DNA from: Rhyzopertha dominica
Lineage: Eukaryota; Arthropoda; Insecta; Coleoptera; Bostrichidae
Assembly (NCBI GenBank): GCA_025024175.1
Contig: QCXZ01000041.1
Span: 49,161,786-49,225,785 of the forward strand
Direction: 5' to 3'
DNA length: 64,000 bases
Part shown: positions 48,605-60,374 of the stretch, piece after piece
Layout of the letters: the number at the start of each line of letters is the position of its first letter
Position numbering within the stretch: position 1 is the stretch's first letter
Made by a program: the position numbers and the translations under genes
Notes under the pieces: generated by a model
What the model saw: only the letters and a program-made list of their open reading frames with translations
Databases searched by the model: none
Told to the model about the DNA's origin: nothing

Positions 48605-51095
48605 GCCCTGACATGAGTTCACCAGATTTTGTTGTTCTTCCAGTGGAAAGGAGAATTTCGTGAAGTCCCATTTATTGACTTTGAAGCATAAAAGCCCTGC
48701 TACAGCATATGCGTTCCAACTGCCACGCGTTTTGGATATGCAAGGGGATTATATTGAACAACGACTTTATTGCATTTTTTCAAATATACGTTTCATTTGC
48801 GAGGTGCGTTTTTGTGTGCAGGAACTTTTACATGATCCTCGCATTTTGAAGAAAATTCGGTAGCAGAAGAAATTTCATCTCAAAAAGTAAGCATTTGTAC
48901 TCTTACATCAATAAGAAATTTTAGGTGAAGATTTACAATCACATAGTGCCCGTAATTTTCGGACACACACATCCCTGAACACTTTCATCGACTTTTAGAG
49001 GAACTTGGACCTTTCTAATAAAATTCAAAAATGTTTCGCGACCAAATAAGAGCGGGCGGCGTGAACAAATGAACTGAAATCGCGGCAATCCGATTTTATT
49101 CAATCAAGGAGATAATGCAGTCACCAAGCAGCTGTAAACACTAAATGGACATCAAGTAGGTTGGGTGAGGTAGCCATAAAGCGACGGCTCGCCTCTTTAT
49201 GACGCTTTGCTCTCCCATCCGCATTTTCAGTGCCTCCAACAATAAATTCTAGAGAAAGAAGGTCTTTGTAGCAATGTGCCTCGTAAAATGCGTGTATTTC
49301 TCAACTGTCCTCCAGGAAGATGTCAAACATCGTTAATAGAAGTCCTGCTTGAAATGCCAAGCTGATTGGTCTCTTCAGATAATTTTATTTTTGCATAGTA
49401 AATTTACGTCCAGTGTATGGGTATTATTATTATCCGCATATGGTTTAGCGTGAAGATATCTGCGATACAAATTTTTTGATACGCTCTTGTTTACCAATAG
49501 TATCATAATTCAATCTATAACTAAATTGACTGATTGGATTATTTATTGCAGTCAATTTGCTGTCTCTTCCCATAAATCCTACTACGACCGAAATAGATTT
49601 GATTATAATTTGCTGAACACAACACGTAAACAACCCCACGCATTCCTTATTTGGAAAAATGAAAGACGCTTAAAACGAAGTCCTTTGTCACTAATAAAGA
49701 TGTTGAAATTGTCGTCTTAGAAAAAAAGTAAATACACTTTTATTGGCACGTCAAACATGTTGGATTTGCATTTTCTTACATAACGTTACCTATAAAAATT
49801 TTAATTCAATTTTACCGTTAGTAAAAGTAAACATACGGTAATGTCAAGCTGGAGACAGAATGTGACAATCCACCTACGTCTGTCAGCTTAGATGCAGAAC
49901 TACATCAATGAACGGATTAAAAATTATTTAACAGATGTAGACATTCTATGATAATGTTTAAACTACGCTAGATGCTATATTAATTTCACCAATATCTAGT
50001 TGCCCAAAACCTAGCCATCAGGGTATCGCTGTCGTTATTATAAATCAATTTTTATCTTTATCGCGGTTCACTATGAATTCTGCTTCAGAAAGTGACTTAA
50101 ATGTTCCAATACTTCACCAGAAATAAAAAATCAAGCAGAGCAAACCTCTGTGTACTTATTACCCCAAAAATAAAAAAGAGGTACATAGAAATTTATAGTA
50201 AATTCATGAAATGTAGGGTTGATAAACTAAGTATTTATTTTCGGAAACTGTACTGCTTGCATATTTTCCAAATTGTGGGAAATCTTGAAGGCATCAACCC
50301 TTTGATCTATACTATATATTTAATGTCAGGAAGAACCTTATCAATAAAAAATGATACAGATATCAGTAAATATCCCAAGTTACGTTTCCTCATGAAACGA
50401 AGATCCAGCGGTTTTCAAATTTTCTGCTCAAGAAATAAATACTTATTAAACAAATGCAGCTATTCAAAACTGACTAAAGTAAGGTAATAATGTATTGTAC
50501 AAACTCGAAAACCTGGAGCTTGTTATCAGTGTACTAGAGTAAATTAATCAATGTACTGATCCACAAGTCAAAAGAATACGCTACGCTACAGGGCATACCA
50601 AAAAAAAACCTACACAAATTCTTATGGCGCTGATCCTGTTAACTGTTCAGCAAAATTTACGTTAAGCGTTGAATGAAGCTATATACCATGTCTAAATTAA
50701 CTCAACTATTATATCCACCAATGGAGTGGACTTTATAATAATTACTAATTACGTTACTAATCTAAGTTTTATTCAAAGTCTATTTTAGCACTTGCAATGG
50801 ATCAGTTCCAAATAAAACACTCGTAAATAATAGAACGGTCTGACCTTTATCCTGGAGTCTACCTACTTCCCAAATCGGCACAAGGTAGACGAAAACTCCG
50901 ATACCTAAACTAGGAATGCAAATTTGAACCTTAATCGCCTTTGGTTTACGCAGTGGCTGGCAACTGTGGAATTTTCCAGAATATGCGGGCAGCAGTTTAA
51001 TATTTCGACTTCAAGCAAATGCTCCAAAAAAAAAAGGTCTAAAAGTACACAAATAGGCGGATATTAGAGTTAGTAATATTGTGCAATACGAGTAC
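48605..51095. other. Intergenic, unclassified
   Basis: Parts of 48610-49340 have mixed composition and may belong to the same unknown element as the inverted pair, but no frame is readable. The 128-codon frame at 50101-50487 is Lys/Ile/Ser-rich and unrecognised. No firm feature. Confidence 0.35.
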
Positions 51096-51099
51096 AAAC

Positions 51100-51310
51100 C
51101 TCTAGATGGTAGGAGACCTTAATCCCGTTAATTTATTAATGGTGCACAAGCGACGGTGGAAACTGAATCCCGCAAAGCGGTTCGGCTAAGGTTGCCTCCA
51201 AACAAGACTCAAAATTCAACCCCTAATAGCCTTTTATTGTGCAACAAGAACTACTCCGGAATCACTCCGAACAATAAACAAAGTGTTAAATCTTGTATGC
51301 ACTTGTTTCA
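51100..51310. promoter_or_regulatory. Mixed-composition island with homeodomain-type sites
   Basis: Contains CTTAATCCCGTTAATTTATT (51119-51138; a TAATCC K50-type site beside Q50-type TTAATTTATTAAT), GCCTTTTATTGTGC (about 51230) and ACAATAAACAAAG (about 51271). No coding frame. Candidate regulatory element, weak. Confidence 0.22.
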
Positions 51311-51889
51311 ACCAACACCGTTGTGAAAATCAGAATGCCAAAGAATGTATTTCCGTAGCCGACAGAATTGAACGAGCTTTTTCTCGATCCGCAAAAACCT
51401 ACCCGTAAAAACGCTGTTCTAAGCGGAGTTAAACGTTTTAGCTGAGATCGCTAGGAGGCAGCAATTACCGGGACAAAAATAAAATAACAGGACACTTTTG
51501 ATATGCAGCAATCGTCAAAAAAATTAAAATAACAGAAAATTTTGAAATGGACGTCACATACCTAACACAAAGACAAAGAAATCACGTTCGTTTCATAATT
51601 CTGGAATTTTTATTCGATTTCTAAAACCTTCGTCCACTAAATAGGGATCAAATGAACTCGATAAATAAAGTAAAAAAAGTGACAATACATTTTCCATGAC
51701 AATTTCTTCTAAATAAATGTTAGTTGTCAAAAAGACATACATGCTCAATAATAATCGTCTTGACTTTCAGGTTAAGTCGGGTCGATCGAAGTATAGAAGT
51801 GAATATATTTTAGAACAAAGAAAGGATGAATTCAAATTCTTTAAGAGAGTTGGTTGTGTGAGATTACTATGAATTTTGATGTCTGGATG

Positions 51890-52490
51890 TCTCATATTCT
51901 ATTCCATTACTTTTATTTAATTTGCTAAAAATGATAATTTATCTGAAAGTGATAATTCCGACGAAAGTGACTGCAGCGAAGAGAAGTGTTACGGCTTTTT
52001 AATGAAAAGTTAAGTTAAGCAGTTTACATGTCAATATGGTACTTGGCAAATACAGAAACATTTCAGCAATTTTCTAATAGATTTAATGTTATTAAGAGTT
52101 GTGCTCGCATAATAGGAACAAAAATTATTGATTATTTTGTAACTTACGGTTCTGACTACATGGCCTGATGAAGCGAGGAAAGCAATAGCGAAGAAAAGGG
52201 GCTATTTATTATGTTATTGGAGCAACAGATGGCTTTTCCATACCAATAAAAAGACCCAATTCAAGACATGCTCATGTTTGCTATAATAAAAATGGTTATT
52301 ACCGTATATTGCTGCAACCTGTTTGCGATCACCAAAAAAGATTTACTGATGTTTTCTGTGGTGACGCATAATGCAATTTTATGAAAGCTTTGGTGGTGTG
52401 ATTTTATTAGGTGATTCGGCATACCCATGTTTCAATTGGTTAATACCTCCTTTTAAAGATTCAAAACAGCCAATCAAAAATGTTTAAGAG
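51890..52490 (+). pseudogene. PIF/Harbinger transposase remnant (DDE region)
   Basis: Across several frames the plus strand encodes an acidic leader (NLSESDNSDESDCSEE), YMSIWYLANTETFQQFSNRF (the LwfLAt.es.r.is.rF block), TTWPDEARKAIAKKRGY, then YVIGATDGFSIPIKRP with the first catalytic Asp, YNKNGYYRILLQPVCDHQKR, FTDVFCGDA and LGDSAYPCFNWLIPPF with the second Asp. The order is that of HARBI1-like transposases. The third acidic residue is missing because the sequence decays after 52490. At least three frame breaks. Dead. Confidence 0.85.
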
Positions 52491-53109
52491 GGGCATTTAC
52501 TTGGAGCGATCGGGCAAAATGTAAACTATGCAACCCATGTTACCAGCGGGACATGGGACGTAAGAGGGTAGCCGTTAGGTTGAAATTACGCAAAGATCAG
52601 ACGGGCTAAACTAATATTCGGAAAATTGCTGACTGTAGCGTGTGCATAAAAAAGTAAGCATGATATTAGTAACTTACTATGATATTATACCAGATTATTC
52701 AAAATATGGAATAACCCATTTATTTCTGTAAATATGAACTATATAACATTTCATTCTAACTGCATGTCGACTATGATTTTTGGAGGAACTTTTATAATAA
52801 TTTTCATTTCGCCTCCCCATCGCTTCGGCAGACAGTAAATTAATGTGAAAGAGCTTTTAACATTAAACTTGTCACGTGTATTTAGACATAAAAGCTTAGA
52901 AATCCGGTCATATCGGAATAAATCGTATACCGCACGATCATTCCCGACAGGTTTGCATCTTAGCCTCACTGTTCTCTGGATACCATGCGACGGATCTGGT
53001 GGGGATGGGCATTCGCATTCCGCTCTCTTGACGGACTCATGCGAAAGGGTTTGCGGTTTTAGATTTTTTGAATGTTTTTACTTATTTATCGTGCTCATGT
53101 TTTTGGTAG

Positions 53110-53295
53110 TGCACAAAGAAATATGTAGCTACAACGTGGAGTTCGAATTTTTCGTTTATGTGCTTTAGTTTTCGAGATATAACTCGCCAAAAATACGCAT
53201 TTTTAAGCAAAATATAACAACAAATATTTACATTACCGTACCAAATTCAGAAAAAACTCGAACTCTACGTTGTAGCTACATCTTTTGTCATTGCC
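53110..53295. repeat. Foldback/MITE-like inverted repeat
   Basis: ATGTAGCTACAACGTGGAGT (about 53131) followed by TCGAATTTTT is mirrored at about 53253-53283 by AAAACTCGAACTCTACGTTG and TAGCTACAT. Arms are about 35 bp with two or three mismatches, loop about 90 bp containing TTTTCGAGATATAACTCGCC. Nonautonomous. Confidence 0.6.
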
Positions 53296-53643
53296 TTGTC
53301 GAAATTTCACTTCGAAAAAGTTGCGAATAACTCGGTAAAATGTAAAACGGTAGGTGCTTAAAATGACCCGATTCGCTCTAGGTAAACGCCCCTCTTAATT
53401 ATAAACATTTTTTACGCGCATTGTAAACACTAAACTACTTTAAAATTTATTGAAAACGAAAACATATTCTTTGTTGTGAAGTGTGTAATTGCAGCAACAG
53501 TATAATACATAACGTTTGCATAGATTTTAAGGACGATTTTGAAGTAGACACTGATGAAATTAATGAAAATTGTGATAACCAGTCTCCTTGCTTGAGCTTT
53601 TCTTTCTTCTAGACCCAATTTTCTGGAAAGAAGCTTCGATTTT

Positions 53644-53961
53644 TCAGGTTTTTAGGAATGTTATGGGGTCTCGTCGAGAACTCGGCGCTATTGCCTTTTT
53701 CCATTCCATATTCGAAAAATATCGCGAGTTTCTGGAGTACCTAAGCATATTACTAATCTTTATCATCAATTCGCTAAAAATTATTTCTTTTGAACCAAGG
53801 TCAAAACAAATGCCCTTCAGTTTAGCAAAGGAGACTTCTGGGAATATTTGCGCGCTCGCTGATTCGCAGAGCTTCGCAATAAATTTTTTTGGCTTTTGAT
53901 CGCGATCTTCTTCGTCATCTGAAAAAGTACACAGAACAATCTCGGGCGGCAGGCGGGGAGA
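53644..53961 (-). pseudogene. Unrecognised 105-codon open frame without ATG start
   Basis: From 53961 to the TGA at 53644-53646 the minus strand is stop-free over 318 bp. It reads PPEIVLCTFSDDEEDRDQK, then FIAKLCESASAQIFPEVSF, KLKGICFDLGSKEIIFSELM. The mix of acidic and hydrophobic residues is protein-like and unusual for chance frames here. Adjacent coding-like text in other frames (53965-54170, VQVEQWLFEQFSTWLTKF) suggests a decayed transposon ORF or exon. Family not recognised. Confidence 0.35.
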
Positions 53962-54179
53962 TCAAAGCGTTGTTTGGGAAGTGACCCATAAGCACATAGT
54001 GGCACTGTTAAATATTTAAATTTTGTCAGCCACGTGGAAAATTGTTCAAACAGCCATTGCTCAACTTGCACGGCATCTTCCGCGTGACCAAGAATTTGTT
54101 GGCAAAATGCTCATTGTTCCGTCCAAAATGAAATATGCACCGCGTTTCAACTGTGTATGAAGACGCTGACAAGATGAAA

Positions 54180-55120
54180 TTATGTTGGAAGGCCCAAATT
54201 TTCGCTAGATAAGCTTGTTAAGTGGATAAGAATTAACATCGTTAGTTTTTTTGCACTGATCTTTACTTTAGTTTAAATGGTGTTCATTGTTAAATGTTAC
54301 GCCATCGCCATACTAAAATATTCTTATCGCACCTTCGGCGTTTTTAAATTATCGTGGTAAAACCCTTATCTGATTAAGGGTTAATCTTTGTTTCCTGGAC
54401 ATCGACATACGTAATAATAATGTCTGTAAAAATTACCTACAGTCTTGAACTCTCTTACCCACTAAAAGCACTTGTTATTCTACGTTAAAAAAATAATGGA
54501 CAATCAATTATTCAACGAAAGGAATGTGAAATCTAACTTCCTGTATTTGAGCGACTGCTATCGTAATCAAAACAACTTAATTCTCGTATGCATTAGTCAT
54601 TACTGAATTTCAGACAGCTTGACTCCAACTTGATAACTGACTCAGGAAACAATATTTTTTTCTTGACTATTAATCAACTTAATTTTATTGCCAACTATTT
54701 TCAACTTATAAAAAATGGAATACCTAATGAATGTGCTATTTACAGACACAAGGTCTACTCATAAAATTTTGTGTGGTATAAGTTGAAAACATAGGATGTA
54801 GGGTGTAGAAAACGAATTATTCTGTTAAATATTTCGTTCATTTAGCCATGAATTAATTAAATAGTTAATGGTGACTAATTTTTAGCTACTAAAAAGAATA
54901 TATCCACTTTTAGGTATAAAGAAAAAGACACTCAAAGTGGATTTGTTATAATAATTAAATGTCTTTAAAAGCCAGCATCAGTACCACAATAAATTACAAA
55001 CGATAGGGTTCCTAAAACCTATATTTAAAATTCATCCTGATTTAGACAAACCATATGAAATTTTTCAACCATTTCGTTTCAGTAATTGGTTAAAAACTAG
55101 TTTTTCAGATAAATAATTTC
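54180..55120. other. AT-rich spacer, nothing recognised
   Basis: A CTTATCTGATTAAGGGTTAA near 54366 is a small imperfect palindrome; otherwise featureless. Confidence 0.4.
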
Positions 55121-55124
55121 AACT

Positions 55125-55349
55125 TTGCAATCAAGGAAAGATCATATCAAAGATGTTCATTTACTGGCATCAGTTGACTGTGAGACAATTTTGCATAACT
55201 TGAGGGCTGAAATTAAACGTTATTTATCATTACAAAAATCTATTAAAAGCATTTCTTCCCAAATAAGCAAAAAAGATTATCTTCATTCTAGCACAAACAT
55301 ATTACTTAAATTGTGTGGTCATTTTAGACAAAGAAGATTATTTGCGTAA
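55125..55349 (+). other. Unrecognised 74-codon frame
   Basis: Reads HIKDVHLLASVDCETILHNL, then KRYLSLQKSIKSISSQISKK, LKLCGHF. Composition is protein-like but no family is evident. It directly precedes LINE debris and may be transposon-derived, or chance. Confidence 0.2.
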
Positions 55350-55437
55350 AGGTTTTAATTTCCCGAAAAATTGATATTCATGAAATGTTTGAAACTGACT
55401 AAACGATTAAATTTAACAACAAACTGCACCACCACTG

Positions 55438-56030
55438 TTGAAGAGTATGGGACCAGAAGGAAGCAAAGTGCTAAGAAAAATATTTAATACGGTATGGAAT
55501 AAAGGAGACATAGAGACAATCGTACAAATACATAAAAAAGAAAGAAAGAATTACAAAGGAATTACATTGTTAAGTAGAGTAGCAAAGGTATATGAAAGAC
55601 TGATGAAAGCAAGAGCACAATGCTTACACAGAAAAGTGGTTTAGGAAAGCATAAAGGAAATAGGTATAAACAAGCTGAGAACAAGCATAGAGATTTTATA
55701 TAGTAACAAGAACAAGTAACATGGAATCAATGTACTTTCAGGTAACGGATTGATTAAGACAAGGGGGAGTGTTAAGCCTAACACTGTTTATTATGGTAAT
55801 GGACGATATATTGTGGGAAATACACAGTAAGCTAATTAGGGTGCAAGAAATTCAAGGAGGTAAAGCTGGCAGAATGTACATTTACAGATGGCCTGATGAT
55901 CTGTGAGAAAACGAAGAGAATTTACAACAAAATGTAGAGTTACGGGAGAAAGAATTAACAAAAGGTAAAATGTTAATAAATACGAGCAAAACTAAAACAA
56001 TGGTCATAGAAAAGGAGGACAAATGAATAT
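55438..56030 (+). pseudogene. Non-LTR retrotransposon RT fragment (RTE-like)
   Basis: The plus strand reads GPEGSKVLRKIFNTVWNKGD, IHKKERKNYKGITLLSRVAK and VYERLMKARAQCL, the N-terminal RT blocks (IHKKGDK..C.NYRGI.LL...KVYE). A stop follows, then in other frames RQGGVLSLTLFIMVMDDI (RQGG.LSP block), a broken ADD region near 55880, and KTKTMVI. The active site is disrupted and several frameshifts occur. It ends at an A/T-rich AATATAATATAATACAATAC tail (56027-56046). Confidence 0.75.
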
Positions 56031-56059
56031 AATATAATACAATACAAAACAATTGAAAA

Positions 56060-56290
56060 ATGGACGAACATCTAGACAACTTTTTCCAGGAGAAAGGCTT
56101 CAGAAACCAAGACGATACCAAAGACGCCTTCAATGAATTCTTCGCTTCCAGAGGAGCTACAGAATTTTATTCTACCACCATAAACAAATTTGTTTCACGT
56201 TGGCATAAAAATGTGTTGATTTCAATGATTTTATTTCGATTAATAAAGTTTTGTTTGATACCTACTATAATGGAAAGTGTCTAACACAGT
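56060..56290 (+). pseudogene. Mariner transposase C-terminal fragment
   Basis: Encodes MDEHLDNFFQEKGFR, NEFFASRGATEFYSTTINKF and VSRWHKNV. FF.S(K/R)....FY..GI..L..RW.KCV is the C-terminal signature of mariner transposases; the usual VD.NG.YF ending appears one frame over (VDFNDFISI). It abuts the tail of the RT fragment, so one element probably inserted in or next to the other. The rest of the transposase is absent. Confidence 0.65.
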
Positions 56291-56554
56291 AAATTTTGAC
56301 GAAAGCTAAAACAGTTGCTCAAAAGAGTCACCTCGACGATATGCCGTTGTTCATAATCAGGAAAGGTACCTCTTTCCAAAAATACCTAATCCAGTCACAA
56401 TTTAAACATCACACTCCATTGTTTCAGCAGGTTTACCAATCCTTCCACGGCCTTATCTCGCCACAATGTTAACAAGCATTAAAATCTTACAGCGCCGTGC
56501 AACAAGATCTGTAAAAGGGATCCGACATCGTTAATGAAATGCTCTTGGTACGAA

Positions 56555-56830
56555 GGGGGGCCAATAAAGTCATCATGGACGTTTTATAGACAGCTTTATC
56601 GTGGCCAGACTGGGACATAAAGGCAACGCTGGATCTAAATCATGCAAGAAAGTCGCGTGATCCTTCAAGACGGATCGTTCCGAAAGAAAACCTGATGGGC
56701 CAATAAAGTCGCCTGCGCATAAATTATATGTGGGATCGCGCCATCATCAAACTCCCCCGGTGGATTTTTATTTGGCCGTGTAAAAGAGGTGAGACGGTTT
56801 GTGACCTCGGATGGGCGTTTTGTACGGGGT
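56555..56830. promoter_or_regulatory. Candidate enhancer with homotypic Caudal/Abd-B-like sites
   Basis: GC-richer block with GGCCAATAAAGTC at 56559-56571, the same 13-mer again at 56698-56710, and its relative TTTTTATTTGGCC at 56765-56777 (reverse complement GGCCAAATAAAAA). GTTTTATAG (56581), GCTTTATCGTGGCC (56593), ACATAAAGGC (56615) and GCATAAATTATATG (56717) lie between. GGCC(A)ATAAA closely resembles Abd-B/Caudal sites. No coding frame. Location is about 20.7 kb upstream of caudal exon B. Confidence 0.45.
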
Positions 56831-56839
56831 GCTCCAAAG

Positions 56840-59020
56840 TGACCACAATATCGAATATATGGAAACTGACCGTATTAAAATTCTTGTGTTGCCGTTGAAT
56901 ATGAAGAAATAGAAGTGGCCTTATGACTTATTTGTTTCCAGAATTACAGTAAATGTGGCAAAATTAGGAGTTTGTATATTTCTCCGATAGTCAAACTGGC
57001 CCCTAATCAGATACGGTAAATTTCACCGCCGGATCATGGAAGGGTTTTGAGTCTTATTTGAGATTATTGTACCCTCTAACATATATATTTCACCGCGTCT
57101 TGAAGAATCTAAAATGATCAGAGGAACTATAGTTTTAGTCCATCATTCAGACGGATAAAGGTTGCATTAAACGCAATATTTACAATGCCAGAAGAAAGAA
57201 GTACCCACCTCTACCTAAGTCGATTAGTACAAAAACTGTGCTCTGGTTAATGATAGTCAGGAAAACAATAATTTTTTTCTGCGCTTTCTGACAAATTGCG
57301 ATACTATCTACATGAACGAAACTTTTCTTATTGCACTGACTGGAATTAGCTCCTTCGGATTTCAACAATAAAATTATAAAATATAGCGATTACTTAATGG
57401 ACAATTTATGTTAATAAAAATAATAGTGGTAATATCATTAAAGCAAAGAACATTGAAAATTTATAAATGCAAAAAATTCTATGTTCATGCGCGATATCAT
57501 AATACTCTGTCGTCAGTAAAATAAGCCCTTAAATAAAAATTTTCGTAGTAAACACGCCTTAACTCGATTTAGAAAGGCTTTTTAAACGCGGAGTCCGGCG
57601 TAGTCTTCTTTTTTATTCCTGCACTTGTTCTCTAATAAGTTCGTTAATAGGTTCTCCTTCAAATAAGCCCAAAAGGAAAAAAAATAACTGGGTTAAATCG
57701 GCATTGGGGGTGGCCAAGCGTTATTAGAACCTCGTCCTGTCCATTTGTTTCTAAAGTTCCCATTTATACATTGTATGATGATTTTGTAATAAAAATGAGG
57801 TGGGGTCCACTTTGATGGACTCATCCAACAGATAGGTTAACCCGTTTTTTTTTTATTAAATACATTTCACTGTTTTCAAACAGACCATAACTGACTCTGT
57901 ATAAGTTAGATTAAGGTGTATAACAGAAAGTAATTTTTCGTTTCAACTCTCGACAAAGGGTGTAAAGATTTGAATAAAGTGTTTTATAAGATACGGATAA
58001 TATCTAGGGAAAGGATTTTTAACTGAATTGTAAAGTATAATATATTAAATAAAAAATGACTGGTGCTTGGAATTTTACAATCAACGGGTGAAATTGCAAA
58101 TCTAATATCTGTATGTTATTGGTAGCCAAGCGAGTATCCATATGAATAAAAATATGTAAGGAACAATATAGGCGCCCAACAACAAATCCATATAAACAAC
58201 GAGTTTTTGCACGAATGCGAATACCTTAATACTTATATGATTTTGCAGCAAGGTCTTATAACAAAAAAAAAGATCATAAACTGTTCTCAAACACCAAGTA
58301 CATTTGTTAATTTGCCATTGCTCTCAACATTAAATGGTCCTTTAATTTTAACAGATTCGCAGGAAAATTTATAATGAAAATCAAGTATAAGTCCTAGTGT
58401 AAAAAACACTACAGTGTCAATGTGAAAGTACTGTAAATTTTATTATGTACATCACGGCTAGTCAAATATAGAGCTTTTTTAGAGAGACAAGAAATTATTT
58501 TTTTTCTTTATCATCGGTATCATTAGCTTGAACTGAATTGTATCTTTAATTAGCTATTATAAATAGCTGGCTGGGTAAAAAAGATCAAGGTTGTTAGTTA
58601 CTCAATGGATTCTTAATGTATGAGTTCACTAGTTCATTTGGATGAATTATTAAATCTTGTTTTTTTTTTCAACAGTAGGGGTATTAAAACCAAAGGTATT
58701 TATAAAGGCGCACAAAAAAATGTGGGTTACAATTACAAATATTTCTTGCACATATGTCCAAAATTAAGATTGGATCTATGTTCAAATGAAATACATATTC
58801 AGTTCCCTATAAAAGTCGGCGATTCAAAATATACAAAACCAGAAAGAATTATACCCTGATTACCGTTATTACTACTCACTCAAAAATTATTACTTAAATA
58901 CGCATAAAATACCATTTTCATACTAAAATAGGAGTCACTATACATACAATACACTTTTTTATAAAAATAGGTATCATTTTCGGTACACTATTAATTTTTA
59001 AACAACACCCTTTACAAAAA
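56840..59020. other. Intergenic, nothing firm
   Basis: AT-rich with a mixed-composition patch at 57590-57740. Frames at 57180-57368, 58102-58290 (minus) and 58620-58859 (plus) lack motifs. Confidence 0.4.
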
Positions 59021-59029
59021 TTCGCATAC

Positions 59030-59360
59030 CCAACGTTCCTAACCGGTTTTCCGGACAATTGAATCACGAATTTCCTAAAAGCAGCAATAAACTGGCATAA
59101 TTACTTTCTAGTCCTGCCACAGACGGTATCTACCAGAGATGCTTTTAGTGCCTTTTCCCCGGATTATGCCAGTATTCCGTTATTCGCAAATACCGGTAAC
59201 CTTATTTTATTAGTGTCGGCAAAACTTCACAGGACCCTCTGCGGGCAGACCTTCGACAAATGGTCGCCATACCTCTAAAGAGAGCTGTCTTGGTTGTCGC
59301 TTATTTCGTCTATTTTGACGCGTTTCGGACAGGTTTTTGGTTTCGGAGAACATGGAACAC
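59030..59360. promoter_or_regulatory. GC-richer island, candidate regulatory element
   Basis: Contains GCAATAAACTGGCATAATTA (59083-59102), CGGATTATGCCAG (59160; K50-type core) and ACCTTATTTTATTAG (about 59200) in a GC-elevated block. No readable frame. Similar in size to the other islands. Confidence 0.3.
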
Positions 59361-59364
59361 AATG

Positions 59365-60290
59365 TTGCTGTGATAGGATTGTTGGATACTGAGCGTGTGA
59401 ACTGCTTGTTTTGAAAAAAATGTTATGGCAGGAAACGCATTTATATTTATTCACTACACTACGTACGGTGTGAAGTTATGAATTATACGTATTTAGCATT
59501 TAGTATTTTTTTTAATTCTAGGACATAAAAAGAGTGTCTCAAAAACCGTAAGGTATAAAATACCTTATAAAATATCAAAAACAATAATGAATAGTAGAAG
59601 TTAAAGATAGTGCTTCAAATTCATTTTCTATTTGTGGTTCGACTTTGACGTCAATTGAAATTATCCAAAAAAAACGAAATAAGTTCCGTTTTAAGTGGCG
59701 CCAGTATTCAATTTAGTAACGTAAGCAATTGTGTATTTAATATTTATAATAAATAGACAAAATATATTTCCTTTTTACTTTTATACGCCTTATTCGCTAA
59801 AAAAATACCCTATACTACATGTTGCTGCTCAGAAATAGAAGTATTAGTATAATATTACTGTAGAGGAAGACTGAGATTCTAAAATTATTGGATATTTCTA
59901 TTTCAATGCTCAAACTATCCTCTATTTAACCAACATCGTCAATGTTGTCAATTTTACTAACTCTTTCCGCAACACTGATCCCGAAAAATAGAACAACCTA
60001 CAATAGACAATTAGATAATTAAATATTAAAATTACAACCATATTGAGCTAATATCATAAATACCTTCATAAGCAACTATATTACATCATCAATATCATTA
60101 CTAAATCTCTTAATATCCTCCTTTTTAGAATTTCTGATTTCTTTCCTCTATATCCAACAGTTTTGCTTTTAAGGCATTGCAAATTAATTCAGGACAATAT
60201 TTTTCTTAATTCTTGACGTAGTTTTAAGCACGGAATAACAAATTTTGAAGCATAATGGCAAAAAGTTGACGAATTTGCAATAATTGCTGA
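59365..60290. other. AT-rich spacer, nothing recognised
   Basis: No features seen. Confidence 0.4.
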
Positions 60291-60293
60291 ATA

Positions 60294-60370
60294 TGTTTTG
60301 GTAGTCCAATGATTAGCAGATTTGACTAGCAATCAAAAGGTCCCGGGTTCTATACCCGATCAAACCTGGC
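60294..60370 (+). repeat. tRNA-Ala(AGC)-like SINE head or pseudo-tRNA
   Basis: A near-complete cloverleaf is visible: D arm GTCCAATGATTAGCA, anticodon stem TTTGA/TCAAA (60321-60325, 60333-60337) enclosing loop CTAGCAA with anticodon AGC at 60328-60330, and T arm CGGG-TTCTATA-CCCG (60344-60358) with a B box one base off consensus. The acceptor stem pairs poorly (GTTTTGG against TCAAACC), so a functional tRNA is unlikely; a tRNA-derived SINE head is more probable. Confidence 0.5.
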
Positions 60371-60374
60371 AATA

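Noticed and set aside
50101..50487. 128-codon frame rich in Lys, Ile, Ser
   Set aside because: No motif or neighbouring gene structure; composition matches A-rich chance frames.
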